Origin: JAVVEH01 sp032251435
Lineage (GTDB): Bacteria > Verrucomicrobiota > Lentisphaeria > Oligosphaerales > MVZH01
Reading direction: 5' to 3'
Length of the DNA stretch: 64,000 nucleotides
Assembly: GCA_032251435.1 (NCBI GenBank)
Contig: JAVVEH010000010.1
Coordinates: 34,918 to 98,917, forward strand
In this document: positions 35,633 to 44,612 of the stretch, in pieces
Position numbering within the stretch: position 1 is the first letter of the stretch
How the letters are laid out: every line of letters starts with the position of its first letter
The notes under the pieces: generated by a model
Told to the model about the DNA's origin: nothing
What the model saw: only the letters and a program-made list of their open reading frames with translations
The model's database searches: none
Program-made: the position numbers and the translations under genes

Positions 35633-37840
35633 TCATGCTCCGCATATATAATCGCAGGCGCAGGCGGCGAAGCCGTGGTTGCAACTGCTTTCGGGATGGA
35701 CGTGTTCCCATAAGGTGCCCGTCAAGGCGGCTTGTGGTCCAAAGACCGCGCGTGTCTCCGCGATGAGTCGTCCGCGTTCTCCAAACCGCCGGAGCAAATC
35801 GAAACGCAGGAGAATGCCGTATAACAGTCCGGCGGCATCGAGTTCGGGGCGGTTGTCGTCGGTATTCGTGTTGTTATCCCGATTCCATGTGAACACATCG
35901 CCATCGGGAACCAGGTCTTTTCCCTGGCACGGCCCCCAGTCATCCCGGAGACGGGCCCACACGTCCGGCATCTTGTCAGGGGTGACCAGGCCGGTCCAAA
36001 AGGCGTGATACTGGCATGCTTCACTCCGGGCTTCTGTCCGCCGCAGTCGACCGTTCACACGCCGGGATTGATCCGCGAACCACCGCCCGTCCCAGGATTC
36101 GGCCAAAACCGCCGCCCGCGTTTTTTTCGCGGCGGCCGCCCATTCAGGCCGGTCATACAAGCGGGACAAAGCTTCCAGGCAATACGCGTAGAGCATGTTG
36201 GTGGGATGGTTGACACCTTCGGTGTAATTGTTGGCGGGCGACCAGTCCACAAAGATCCAGCCCGGCACGTCTTCCAGGAGCCCCTGATCATTGAGGTGGC
36301 GATGAAACCATTCATTCAAGGCCTCCACCCGCGGCCGGGCGAGTTGACGCATCGCCTCGTCGCCTGTCCGTTCGCAATAGTCCACCAGTTGAAGCATCAG
36401 CCAGAGGGCCCAGTTCGGAATGTACGCCCCGTTACCCAGCCGACTGCTGGGATAGCAGTGCGGCACCATGCCGTCGGGGATCCCGTCGAATGTTTCCGGC
36501 AGGAAGTAATTCTCCAGAAAGTTCCGTTCCACCCGGTTTTCACCGGTCAGCAGCCGTTCGGCCCTGGCTGTGAACCACGCGTCGCAGGGATAGCCCCCGC
36601 GTTCGCGGCTCGGGCAATCAGTGAACAGATCAACGCTGTTGGTTCGAAATGTCTGGCGGGCGGCGGCGAAGATATCGGCGAGCGCCGCGTCATTCCCGGT
36701 GTAGGTGGCCGCGTCAGCTTTGGGATAAGCGTATTCGCGCATGTAAGCCGATGCCACCTGGACCGGTTCCGCCATGGTGACGACGCGGAGAAAGCGGAAA
36801 GAGTAGGGGGCCATGGATTCAAAAGCATGGTCTCCCGGAGTTAAATCCAGGGCGATGGCGCCGACTCCCAGGTCGCCGGGATTTTCCCGCAGCTCATCAA
36901 AAACCAGATATACCCTGGTGGCCCTTTCGCAGCTTAGACGCACGCCAATAAAGCCTCCTTGCACACGACCAAAGTCATACAACGCGTGACCGCTGGCGGG
37001 GATGATCCGGGCCACGTCTTCGGCCGCTCCGTTTTCTTCAGGAAAGTCGAGGCGGTTCAGTTCCGCTGAAATGTCGATTTCCAGGTCTTCGACAGGATAG
37101 CCCATGACCCGCTTGCCGACCACTCGGCGGGCCAGAGAAGGCACGAGTTCGGGCACCGGATCTTTGCTGGTGACAGGACCTTCCGCGACGACTTTTTCCG
37201 CCTCGATACAGGCGAAATCGGGCAGGGGGACATGGCGGGGAAGGAGCGCGGGGGCTGACGCGGGTTCACAACCGGCTTGAGGTCCGTCGCCCCCGCCCAG
37301 GCGCCAGGCGTGGCAATCCGAAGTCAAGCGATAGGCCTCGGCGAAGGGGCGCTGTTTACTGAACCGCTCCACTTTTCCCACCCGTTCGGGAAGTGTCCGG
37401 GCGTCAAATCCGTCGGGCGTGGCGGCCAGCACCGCTCCGTCACAGACAATTTCCGCCTGTAAGAACGGCGGCTGCAGGACATAGACATACGAATCAATGC
37501 CATGGCTGTGCACCTCGATGGCGAGATGATTTTCACCGGGAACCAGCCATGGATTGAGCGGCCATTCATCCACCCGGGCGTAGCCATGGGCGGTCCGGGC
37601 CGGTCCGTACCCCGCGTGCGCGCCATTCACCCAGACGCGGTAGGCGTCGGCGCCCGTGATCCGCAGGATTGTGTCCGTCACGGGATTTTCAACCGTCCAG
37701 GCGGTGTGAAAGCCAGCCATCTGGTTCCATGTCCCGCTTTGTCCGGCAATCCATATGGGTGCCGCTTGCTGAAATATGACGTGATCCATAAAAGTGAGAT
37801 CCAGAGGTTCTGAAAGATTTAAAAAAGGACATTGAATCAT
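35633..37840 (-). CDS. Alpha-L-rhamnosidase-like glycoside hydrolase (GH78 type)
   Basis: A 735-residue enzyme. The catalytic six-hairpin domain includes FTDCPSRERGGYPCDAWFTA (the GH78 region with conserved acidic residues), AYIPNWALWLMLQLVDYCERTGD, WIFVDWSPANNYTEGVNHPTN and the C-terminal part NRPELDAAGLLYGILLRF. The N-terminal region (residues 1-250) has the beta-sandwich features of rhamnosidases (YRVWVNGAHAGYGPAR). No signal peptide is visible. It would release rhamnose from polysaccharides or glycosides. The gene stands alone and diverges from the GH20 gene. Confidence 0.8.
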   Translation of the reverse strand: MIQCPFLNLSEPLDLTFMDHVIFQQAAPIWIAGQSGTWNQMAGFHTAWTVENPVTDTILRITGADAYRVWVNGAHAGYGPARTAHGYARVDEWPLNPWLVPGENHLAIEVHSHGIDSYVYVLQPPFLQAEIVCDGAVLAATPDGFDARTLPERVGKVERFSKQRPFAEAYRLTSDCHAWRLGGGDGPQAGCEPASAPALLPRHVPLPDFACIEAEKVVAEGPVTSKDPVPELVPSLARRVVGKRVMGYPVEDLEIDISAELNRLDFPEENGAAEDVARIIPASGHALYDFGRVQGGFIGVRLSCERATRVYLVFDELRENPGDLGVGAIALDLTPGDHAFESMAPYSFRFLRVVTMAEPVQVASAYMREYAYPKADAATYTGNDAALADIFAAARQTFRTNSVDLFTDCPSRERGGYPCDAWFTARAERLLTGENRVERNFLENYFLPETFDGIPDGMVPHCYPSSRLGNGAYIPNWALWLMLQLVDYCERTGDEAMRQLARPRVEALNEWFHRHLNDQGLLEDVPGWIFVDWSPANNYTEGVNHPTNMLYAYCLEALSRLYDRPEWAAAAKKTRAAVLAESWDGRWFADQSRRVNGRLRRTEARSEACQYHAFWTGLVTPDKMPDVWARLRDDWGPCQGKDLVPDGDVFTWNRDNNTNTDDNRPELDAAGLLYGILLRFDLLRRFGERGRLIAETRAVFGPQAALTGTLWEHVHPESSCNHGFAACACDYICGA

Positions 37841-38002
37841 GCTGAGCTCTGAGAAGATGTCTTAGGTGACAACATAGATTGACTTTTTACTTATGCACGT
37901 GTTCTCCCACCGCAAAAAACAGTGACGATCACGGTGAATATGTCTTTTTTGAAATCGTCTTTGAATCATGGCATGCCGGATGTGTTGGTATCATATTACG
38001 CC

Positions 38003-38083
38003 GTGCGAATTGAAACCAGACCCAATATCGTTTTTATCTTGACCGACCAGATGCGCGGCGACTGCCTGGGAAATGCTTTTTAA
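38003..38083 (+). pseudogene. N-terminal remnant of a sulfatase
   Basis: The frame reads RPNIVFILTDQMRGDCLGNA and then stops at TAA 38081. PNIVFILTDQxRxDxLG is the conserved start of formylglycine-dependent sulfatases. Only about 26 codons remain, and the GH20 gene starts 17 bases further on, so the rest of the sulfatase has been lost. This points to a former sulfated-glycan gene in this locus. Confidence 0.65.
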
Positions 38084-38099
38084 TTAAGGGAATAGCGTG

Positions 38100-39905
38100 A
38101 TGCGAAACCATCTGAATTGGAATCCGGAAAAAACACCGAAAGAGCTGGGTGCGATGCTGGAGGAGCTCGGTCATTACTATCCGGTGCGTCGGGGCAGTGG
38201 CGATGGTCTTTCGCTGGTGTTTGAAGAAGCCTGTGACATCGACGGATGCGAGATCCGTGTGTCTTCGGGCATCGCCACAATCCGTCATGCGACGATGACT
38301 GACGCCGCGCGTGGCGTGGGCGCCTGTCTGTCCGGGTTGGTGTCCGAGCGCGAACCGTATGTTGAGACGACCTCGTTCAAGACCATGGGGATTATGCTTG
38401 ACTGCTCGCGTAACGCGGTCATGACCGTTGATCATGTCCAGCGCTGGCTCCGGCAACTGTCCCTGCTGGGTTACAACATGGTCATGCTCTACACCGAAGA
38501 CACCTACGCATTGCCTGGGGAACCGTACTTCGGCTATCAGCGCGGGGCGTATTCGGCGGCGGAACTCAAGGCGATTGATGATTACGCGGCGTTGCTTGGA
38601 ATCGAGATTGTTCCCTGCATTCAGACGCTGGGACATCTTGAGAAGATTCTCCGCTATGGCGCTTACAACACGATCCGCGACACCGGAAGCGTCATGCTGG
38701 TGGGCGAGTCGTCCACCTATGAGCTGATCGAAAAAATGGTGTCGCATTGGAAAAGCGTTTGCCGGACAGACCGTATCCACCTGGGCATGGACGAGACCCA
38801 CGACCTCGGGCGGGGGCGCTATCTGGACAAACATGGTTACCGGCATGGTTTTGATCTCTTCAATGAGCACCTCGCGAGGGTGGTGAAGATCTGTGAAAAG
38901 CATGGTTTGAAGCCGATCATCTGGTCCGACATGTATTTCCGACTGGGTTGCGAGAGCGGCTTATATTACGACAAAGAAACGGTCATTCCCGACGCCGTGG
39001 CGGAAAAGGTTCCCCGCCCCGTCGATTTGGTCTACTGGGATTACTATCATGGCGACAAGGCATTCTATCTGGACTGGATCGCCCGGCATCGCCAGCTTGG
39101 CAAAGAGCCTCTGATGGGATCCGGAATCTGGACGTGGAACAGGTACTGGTACGACCACACCACCACCGCGCGGAATGCCGGGCCCTGCATCGAAGCCTGC
39201 AAGGAAAGCCGGCTGGCCGAGATTTTCTTCACCATGTGGGGAGACAACGGCGCCTACTGCGACCATGATTCGGCATTCGCCGGCATGGTTTTCTGCGCGG
39301 AGAAAGCGTACAATGACAAGGAGCCCGACGCCGACCGGCTTGAGAAGCGTTTCGGCGCCGTCTGCGGCGGCAGTTACGCCGCTCATCTTCTGGCCAGCGG
39401 ACTGCACGGCGCGCCGGACATGCCCAATCCGAACATGTGGGATGATCCCATCTTTGAAACCGCGTTCCGCACGTGGGCCGGCGACGATCCCGGCCGGATG
39501 GCGGCGGCGGCGGCGGGATACGCGGACCTGGCGGATCGTCTGAAACGGTACGCGGACCGCCGCGAAACCGGTGACTTCCGTTACGCTTTCGCCACCGCCA
39601 GGGCATTCGCCGACCGCTGCGGGCTGGCCGCCGATCTCCTGCGCGCCTACCGGAGCAAGGACCGGAAGGGCCTCCAAGCGGTCAAGCGCCGGATCGGCGG
39701 AGTGGCGGATTCGGTTCTGGCCATGGAGCAAGCCTTCCGTGACATGTGGATGAGCCACAATAAACCCGAGGGGATTGAGACCATACAAGGACGCTTCGGC
39801 ATGCTGCGGGCCCGCTACCGTGAATTGGATCGCCGCCTAGATGAATTTTTGGCCGGGGAGGTGTCATGCGTCGCCGAACTTGATTACGCCTGTCCGCCTT
39901 CTTAA
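38100..39905 (+). CDS. GH20-like beta-N-acetylhexosaminidase
   Basis: About 601 residues. The TIM-barrel part begins MGIMLDCSRNAVMTVDHVQRWL and shows LGYNMVMLYTEDTYAL, CIQTLGHLEKIL and IHLGMDETHDLGRGRYL with the Asp231-Glu232 pair expected at the GH20 active site. The N-terminal 90 residues resemble the GH20b accessory domain. No signal peptide is evident, so it may act on imported sugars. The ATG at 38100 has AAGGGA upstream; a GTG at 38097 is also in frame. It is followed by a Gfo/Idh/MocA gene in the same direction. Confidence 0.7.
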   Translation: MRNHLNWNPEKTPKELGAMLEELGHYYPVRRGSGDGLSLVFEEACDIDGCEIRVSSGIATIRHATMTDAARGVGACLSGLVSEREPYVETTSFKTMGIMLDCSRNAVMTVDHVQRWLRQLSLLGYNMVMLYTEDTYALPGEPYFGYQRGAYSAAELKAIDDYAALLGIEIVPCIQTLGHLEKILRYGAYNTIRDTGSVMLVGESSTYELIEKMVSHWKSVCRTDRIHLGMDETHDLGRGRYLDKHGYRHGFDLFNEHLARVVKICEKHGLKPIIWSDMYFRLGCESGLYYDKETVIPDAVAEKVPRPVDLVYWDYYHGDKAFYLDWIARHRQLGKEPLMGSGIWTWNRYWYDHTTTARNAGPCIEACKESRLAEIFFTMWGDNGAYCDHDSAFAGMVFCAEKAYNDKEPDADRLEKRFGAVCGGSYAAHLLASGLHGAPDMPNPNMWDDPIFETAFRTWAGDDPGRMAAAAAGYADLADRLKRYADRRETGDFRYAFATARAFADRCGLAADLLRAYRSKDRKGLQAVKRRIGGVADSVLAMEQAFRDMWMSHNKPEGIETIQGRFGMLRARYRELDRRLDEFLAGEVSCVAELDYACPPS

Positions 39906-39980
39906 ATGGAAAAAATCATTGTTCCATGGGATCATTGTGAGAGGGCGTTTAGAATTCTTTAACCATGCGGGAGCTTTACG

Positions 39981-41156
39981 ATGAATGATTTACGGATTGG
40001 TGTGTTAGGGGCTGGCGGACGGGGCGGGCTGGCGCGGCATGCGCACAAGCCGGGTGAGGGCAGCGCGGTGGTGGCTTGTTGCGATACTGACGAGTCAGTC
40101 TTTGAGCGGATGCGGACGTGGTATGGCGAGGCCGTTTCTTTGACCTCGTCTATGGAGGATTTTCTAGCTCAGGATTTGGATGCCGTGATGATCTGCACGC
40201 CGGATTTTCTGCACGAAGAACAGGCGGTGGCCGTCTTGCGGAAAGGACTGCCCGTCTACCTGGAGAAACCTCTGGCGATCACGGTTGAAGGCTGCGACCG
40301 GATCCTCCGGACAAGTGTGGAGAACCATGCCCCGCTCTATCTAGGCCACAATATGCGGCACATGTCGTTTGTTCTGAAAATGAAGGAACTCATCGACTCC
40401 GGCGCCATCGGGCAAGTCAAAACGGCATGGTGCCGGCATTTTGTCGGGCACGGCGGTGATTTCTACTTTAAAGACTGGCATGCGGACCGGCGATTGACGA
40501 CCAGCTTGCTGCTGCAGAAGGCCGCCCACGATATTGATGTGTTGCACTGGCTGGCGGGGGGATATGGAAAGATTGTCAACGCCTTGGGTGGATTGACGGT
40601 TTATGGGGGGATTAAGGACCGCCACGCTGAGGATGAACGGGGATGCGCCCGCGTCAATCTGGAAAACTGGCCGCCGCTAAGCCAGAAACAACTGAATCCA
40701 GTAGTGGATGTCGAAGATGTGAGCATGCTGAACATGGAGCTGGACAATGGCGTGTTCGTTGCCTATCAGCAATGCCACTTCAGTCCGGATTACTGGCGCA
40801 ACTATACCTTTATCGGCACCGAGGGGCGGATTGAAAACGTTGGTGACGGACAGGAAGGAACGCATATCAAGTTATGGAACAAGCGCGTGCATGGCTGCGG
40901 GTTTGAAGCGGATAGAATCTTCCCCATCGAAACCGGATCCGGCGGCCATGGCGGAGCGGATGCCCGGATTGTGCCGGAATTTCTTGATTTTGTGAGAGGG
41001 AAGTGTAAAGCCAGCACCTCGCCGGTGGCGGCGCGTTACAGCGTGGCGGTGGGGTGCGCGGCCACGGAGTCGCTTCGCAACGGCGGCATTCCCATCACCG
41101 TCCCCCCCCTTGATCAGACGGTGGCCAGTCACTTTAGGCAATGGTGTGAAGGCTGA
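39981..41156 (+). CDS. Gfo/Idh/MocA family oxidoreductase
   Basis: A 391-residue NAD(P)-dependent oxidoreductase. The N-terminal Rossmann motif IGVLGAGGRGGLARHAH is at residues 6-22, and the family motif YLEKPLAITVEGC (EKP) near residue 95. The C-terminal GFO_IDH_MocA_C domain contains AHDIDVLHWL, with the probable catalytic His. It likely oxidises a sugar or sugar derivative released by the neighbouring glycosidases. Downstream of the GH20 gene by 75 bases; the convergent AraC gene follows. Confidence 0.85.
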   Translation: MNDLRIGVLGAGGRGGLARHAHKPGEGSAVVACCDTDESVFERMRTWYGEAVSLTSSMEDFLAQDLDAVMICTPDFLHEEQAVAVLRKGLPVYLEKPLAITVEGCDRILRTSVENHAPLYLGHNMRHMSFVLKMKELIDSGAIGQVKTAWCRHFVGHGGDFYFKDWHADRRLTTSLLLQKAAHDIDVLHWLAGGYGKIVNALGGLTVYGGIKDRHAEDERGCARVNLENWPPLSQKQLNPVVDVEDVSMLNMELDNGVFVAYQQCHFSPDYWRNYTFIGTEGRIENVGDGQEGTHIKLWNKRVHGCGFEADRIFPIETGSGGHGGADARIVPEFLDFVRGKCKASTSPVAARYSVAVGCAATESLRNGGIPITVPPLDQTVASHFRQWCEG

Positions 41157-41190
41157 AAACTCGGGTCTTCGCCAAGCGGCCTCCCAATAC

Positions 41191-42072
41191 TCACCACCAG
41201 CGTGCCTCTTTGACGTAGGTCCGCGGAGAGAGACCCGTGCCTTTCTTGAACCATTTGGAGAAATGGGAAAGGTACTCGAAGCCGAGGCTTACGGCAACGG
41301 CCTTCACACTGACCCCGGTAATCTGAAGCCGATGGCCGGCTTCTTCCAGACGTTTTCGATCATAGTAACCTACGGGTGTTGTCTTCAGATCATTAATAAA
41401 GAGGCGGGTCAGTTGCCTCAGGCTGATTCCGACCTTCGATGCAAGCGCATCCTGGTCGAATGGCTCATCCAGAGGATGTGCGTCGATGAGCCGGACCGCT
41501 TCGACGACCCGCTCATCGATGGAATAGCGGCCGTGCGGGGAGACACCATGCTCGGCGAGGACATCGACCAGAATCTCCAGCCATTTGCCAAAAGCATTGT
41601 CGAGCCGCAGAAACGCATGGCAGTCGAAAACGCATTCCCGGACATTGAATTTCAGAGGGGAAATCTTGGTCATGATCCTGGCCATCGGCTTCGCCTTGCG
41701 CTCGAGCGCGGGATATTCGTCGGCATTTACGACGAGTGGCAGCCCCTTCTCCAGCCAGGGGGTGCCGTCCGGCCAGACGGTTTCGAAAGAGACGGACAGA
41801 AGATGGGTGTCTCCTCTGAATGACTGAATGCGCTGCCCCGGTTTCACGATCAGCCACTGGCCAGGCTCCGCCCTGAGGACACAGTCGCCATAGTCAACCT
41901 TCGCCCAGCCCTTTCGGACAAGCCAGGCGCCGCTGTTCGTGTATTTCCCGCTTTTGTAGACCGGGACCTCTGCAAGCCCGGCTAGAACCGGCCGGTCGTA
42001 GCTCCATAGGATGTGCCGGCGAAGATTCAGCCAGTTGCGGAACAGCATCTCGGTCGGTTTTGGTTTCTGCAT
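41191..42072 (-). CDS. AraC family transcriptional regulator
   Basis: A 293-residue regulator. The N-terminal part looks like a cupin sensor domain (GDCVLRAEPGQWLIVKPGQRI). The C-terminal double helix-turn-helix contains LASKVGISLRQLTRLFINDLKTTP and VKAVAVSLGFEYLSHFSKWFKKGTGLSPRTY. A GAGGGG sequence precedes the ATG. It is convergent to the Gfo/Idh gene and divergent from the PEP-CTERM gene, so it may control either the GH78/GH20/Gfo sugar genes or the downstream PEP-CTERM gene. Confidence 0.85.
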   Translation of the reverse strand: MQKPKPTEMLFRNWLNLRRHILWSYDRPVLAGLAEVPVYKSGKYTNSGAWLVRKGWAKVDYGDCVLRAEPGQWLIVKPGQRIQSFRGDTHLLSVSFETVWPDGTPWLEKGLPLVVNADEYPALERKAKPMARIMTKISPLKFNVRECVFDCHAFLRLDNAFGKWLEILVDVLAEHGVSPHGRYSIDERVVEAVRLIDAHPLDEPFDQDALASKVGISLRQLTRLFINDLKTTPVGYYDRKRLEEAGHRLQITGVSVKAVAVSLGFEYLSHFSKWFKKGTGLSPRTYVKEARWW

Positions 42073-42375
42073 TGCATACCCCTCGTTGAGAACTTGGATG
42101 GTGAAAAGCTAAGAACACCACAGAATGTCATAAAAATATAAGTTATTGGAAAAAGATGTCAAGTTTTCCTGGTGGGGGCGCACCGGATGTGAGCCTATAT
42201 TAGGCTTATAGATTTGAATGGCAACGAACTCTCTTTCAAGCAATAATAGTAAAAATCCGCCAACGGACAACTGACCACTGACAAGGGACAAAGAACAACA
42301 GGAGCCTGGATCATGCACACAGCAATGATTGAGCATTCACCGCTGAACTTCAACCAACCGAAAAGAGGAATCATC
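42073..42375. other. Divergent intergenic region between the AraC gene and a PEP-CTERM gene
   Basis: 303 bases without a gene. AT-rich in the left half (possible promoters for both directions; no clear -35/-10 pair picked out). It contains GACAACTGACCACTGACAAG near 42263, a remnant of the dispersed GACCACTGAC repeat, and a hairpin AGCCTATATTAGGCT at 42192-42206. Confidence 0.4.
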
Positions 42376-43191
42376 ATGCACAACTCAACACTCACCGCTT
42401 TATTCGCCACATTCACCGTGTTTATGCTCTTTTCAATGAGCTATGGCGCGGTCATAGTCATCAATGAAAACTTTGAAGGGGCAACTGCCGGCAGCGGCAC
42501 GCCACCGACTGGCTGGAGCTTCATTGACGAAGATGGCACCTCCTCCTACGTAACCAGCGCCACAGGTACAGGCAGTGACGGTGCCGGCGGATCCAGCGGA
42601 CTGGGGGGAGAAGTCTCTGCCGGCACCGCTGTGGTTGGGGGTATTCCCGCCGCTTACCTGGTCTTCAATACCGCCATCGACCTGACATCTGGTCTATCGG
42701 GAACTTTTGATTTCCAACTCTTGAGCGTGGGAAGCCGTGACGATGGGGGCATTATTTTGGGAGATGTCGCTGACGGTTACGACCATGACGGTAGTACCGG
42801 AACGGCAGGCGAGTTTCTGTATGCCAATCTGACAGAATATGCACCGAATTCTTCTTCATTGCATAATGGTGCGGCCACGCCGCTTGCATCGGGTCAAGGT
42901 ATAGTGAATGACACCACTTGGTATCGGGCTACGGTGACGTGGACACCCACCAGCGGTCTGACTGGCGATTTCAGTCTCACGGTCAATAATTTCACATCGG
43001 ATCTCTTCACCATGGCGACCACAGGTTTCACCTTTGATTCGGCGAATGGCTTCATTGGTTTCGGATCGGTCAATGACTCGATTCGCTTTGATAATGTTAT
43101 CTTTTCAAGTGAAATCCCCGAACCCTCCACGGCGATCCTGGCCGGGCTGGGACTGATGGGCGCGTGTTTCCGCCGCCGGCGCCGGAAATAG
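42376..43191 (+). CDS. PEP-CTERM sorting domain-containing protein
   Basis: A 271-residue surface protein. The signal peptide is MHNSTLTALFATFTVFMLFS, and the C-terminus is a PEP-CTERM anchor: IPEPSTAILAGLGLMGACF followed by basic residues. This is recognised by an exosortase, which is not in this window. The body is Gly/Ser/Thr-rich (FEGATAGSGTPPTGW, SLTVNNFTSDLF) and looks like a beta-sandwich. AAGAGGA precedes the ATG at 42376. The function is likely structural or carbohydrate-binding at the cell surface; this is inference. Confidence 0.85.
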   Translation: MHNSTLTALFATFTVFMLFSMSYGAVIVINENFEGATAGSGTPPTGWSFIDEDGTSSYVTSATGTGSDGAGGSSGLGGEVSAGTAVVGGIPAAYLVFNTAIDLTSGLSGTFDFQLLSVGSRDDGGIILGDVADGYDHDGSTGTAGEFLYANLTEYAPNSSSLHNGAATPLASGQGIVNDTTWYRATVTWTPTSGLTGDFSLTVNNFTSDLFTMATTGFTFDSANGFIGFGSVNDSIRFDNVIFSSEIPEPSTAILAGLGLMGACFRRRRRK

Positions 43192-43216
43192 GTTCCGCCC
43201 CAAAGGCGAATCCGCC

Positions 43217-43302
43217 TCAGCCGGAAAGTCGGTACACCAACTTGGGATGCTGGCGCCTTTTTGGTAGGGGAACATGCACGTTGGTGTACCGGCTTCAGCC
43301 GG
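43217..43302. repeat. Inverted-repeat element with GTACACCAAC arms, copy 1
   Basis: The arms CGGTACACCAAC (43230-43241) and GTTGGTGTACCG (43280-43291) are perfect inverted repeats, and TCAGCCGG occurs at both outer ends. A related element with the same inner arms lies at 62878-62941. No coding capacity. Confidence 0.65.
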
Positions 43303-43372
43303 AAAGGGTGGCGAAACACCCGTCAAGCAGAAATCATTCCAAGCGCCTGTAGGATCACGGTGGAATAAAATC

Positions 43373-44338
43373 ATGAACAGTCACTACAGTTTCATCACGC
43401 GATCCGTGGCGAATTCCCGAGTCATTCGGTTTACGCTCATCGAGCTTCTCGCACGCCAGCCGAAGCTCAGCGAGCGAAGGCAAGTTCGGCTAAGATTCAC
43501 CTTGATCGAACTGTTGGTGGCTTGCGGGCCGAAGCTAAGAGCGAACACGGGTTTGCAAGAGCGAAGGCCAACTCGTCAGCGTTTTACGCTGATCGAGTTG
43601 CTTGTCGTCATCGCCATCATCGGCATTCTCGCTTCGTTGTTGCTGCCGGCATTGAGCAGGGCTCGGGAAAGGGCCAAGGATGTCCTGTGTGCCTCCAAGC
43701 TGCGCCAGTGCGGCATCGCATTGGTCAACTACACCATCGACAGCGACGGCTGGCTCTACTCGCTAAACTATGCGATTGGCAACGCGGACAACCCCAGCCC
43801 CAACATTTACGACTCGAACGGGGCCGACGATGCCGGCGGGGATTTCCTGGCCCAGGTGTTGACCCCCGACTACCTGCCCAGCATGCAGGTCTGGTCCTGC
43901 TCTCTCAGCCAGGTGTCCAATATTGAAGATCCCCGCAACACCCGGAATCCCTCCTATGGGTCTTTCGCCTACTGGGCACTGAACGGCCGGTCGGTCTACT
44001 CGCCCTGGTTCGACCACGACAACGGCTATCCGCTTCGCCTGGATACGGCTAATGCCGCCACCCCGTTGATCCAGGATCTGATTGCAAACAATTATCCGCT
44101 TTCCTGGGGGAAAGGATTCATGGCCAACCACGTCGACGAGAACTACTTCATCTGGGACAACATGGCCAGCGTCAACCCGTCGAACATCACCCGTCGGGTA
44201 CCGGCGATCGAGAATGTCCGGGGCGGCAATGTCGGGGCAGTGGACGGGTCGGTCACTTGGTATTCAAGCGGGGAAATGAGTATTGCTCCGCCTGCCCAGT
44301 ACCGGCCGCTGGACACCCCTGTTTATTCCGTTTGGTAA
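43373..44338 (+). CDS. Type II secretion/pilin-like protein with three FTLIELL motifs
   Basis: About 321 residues. A prepilin-type N-terminal hydrophobic segment, FTLIELLVVIAIIGILASLL, is at 71-90, and two partial copies precede it: FTLIELLARQ at 20 and FTLIELLVACGP at 42. The body (DGWLYSLNYAIGNAD, IENVRGGNVGAVDGSVTWYSSG) is the DUF1559/pseudopilin-like globular domain with the H-x9-DG-like ending found in Lentisphaerota and Planctomycetota. Only the third copy has a full hydrophobic helix; the glycine before Phe at the cleavage site is replaced by Arg in all copies. I chose the ATG at 43373; an upstream ATG at 43274 lies in repeat DNA. Confidence 0.75.
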   Translation: MNSHYSFITRSVANSRVIRFTLIELLARQPKLSERRQVRLRFTLIELLVACGPKLRANTGLQERRPTRQRFTLIELLVVIAIIGILASLLLPALSRARERAKDVLCASKLRQCGIALVNYTIDSDGWLYSLNYAIGNADNPSPNIYDSNGADDAGGDFLAQVLTPDYLPSMQVWSCSLSQVSNIEDPRNTRNPSYGSFAYWALNGRSVYSPWFDHDNGYPLRLDTANAATPLIQDLIANNYPLSWGKGFMANHVDENYFIWDNMASVNPSNITRRVPAIENVRGGNVGAVDGSVTWYSSGEMSIAPPAQYRPLDTPVYSVW

Positions 44339-44612
44339 TGGCCGGGAACACGTGTCGGGTCTCAGCCGGGCGAGCCAAAGGATGAAACAGATCGTAACCG
44401 CGATCACTTGTGTTCCCCTCATGCCGTGCTGCCAATAACTCGATATTGAGGGTAAGTGACTTCATGGCGCCATTTTGGGATGCCCCCCCCTCGTTTTTCG
44501 GACAGGACCAATGATCCGACCTTAGGTGTCGCGACACATTAACTGCTCTATTTTCCGGACACATCAAGGCTGGTTTGCGCAGGAACTGTAGCGCTCATTA
44601 TTGAACAGCCCC

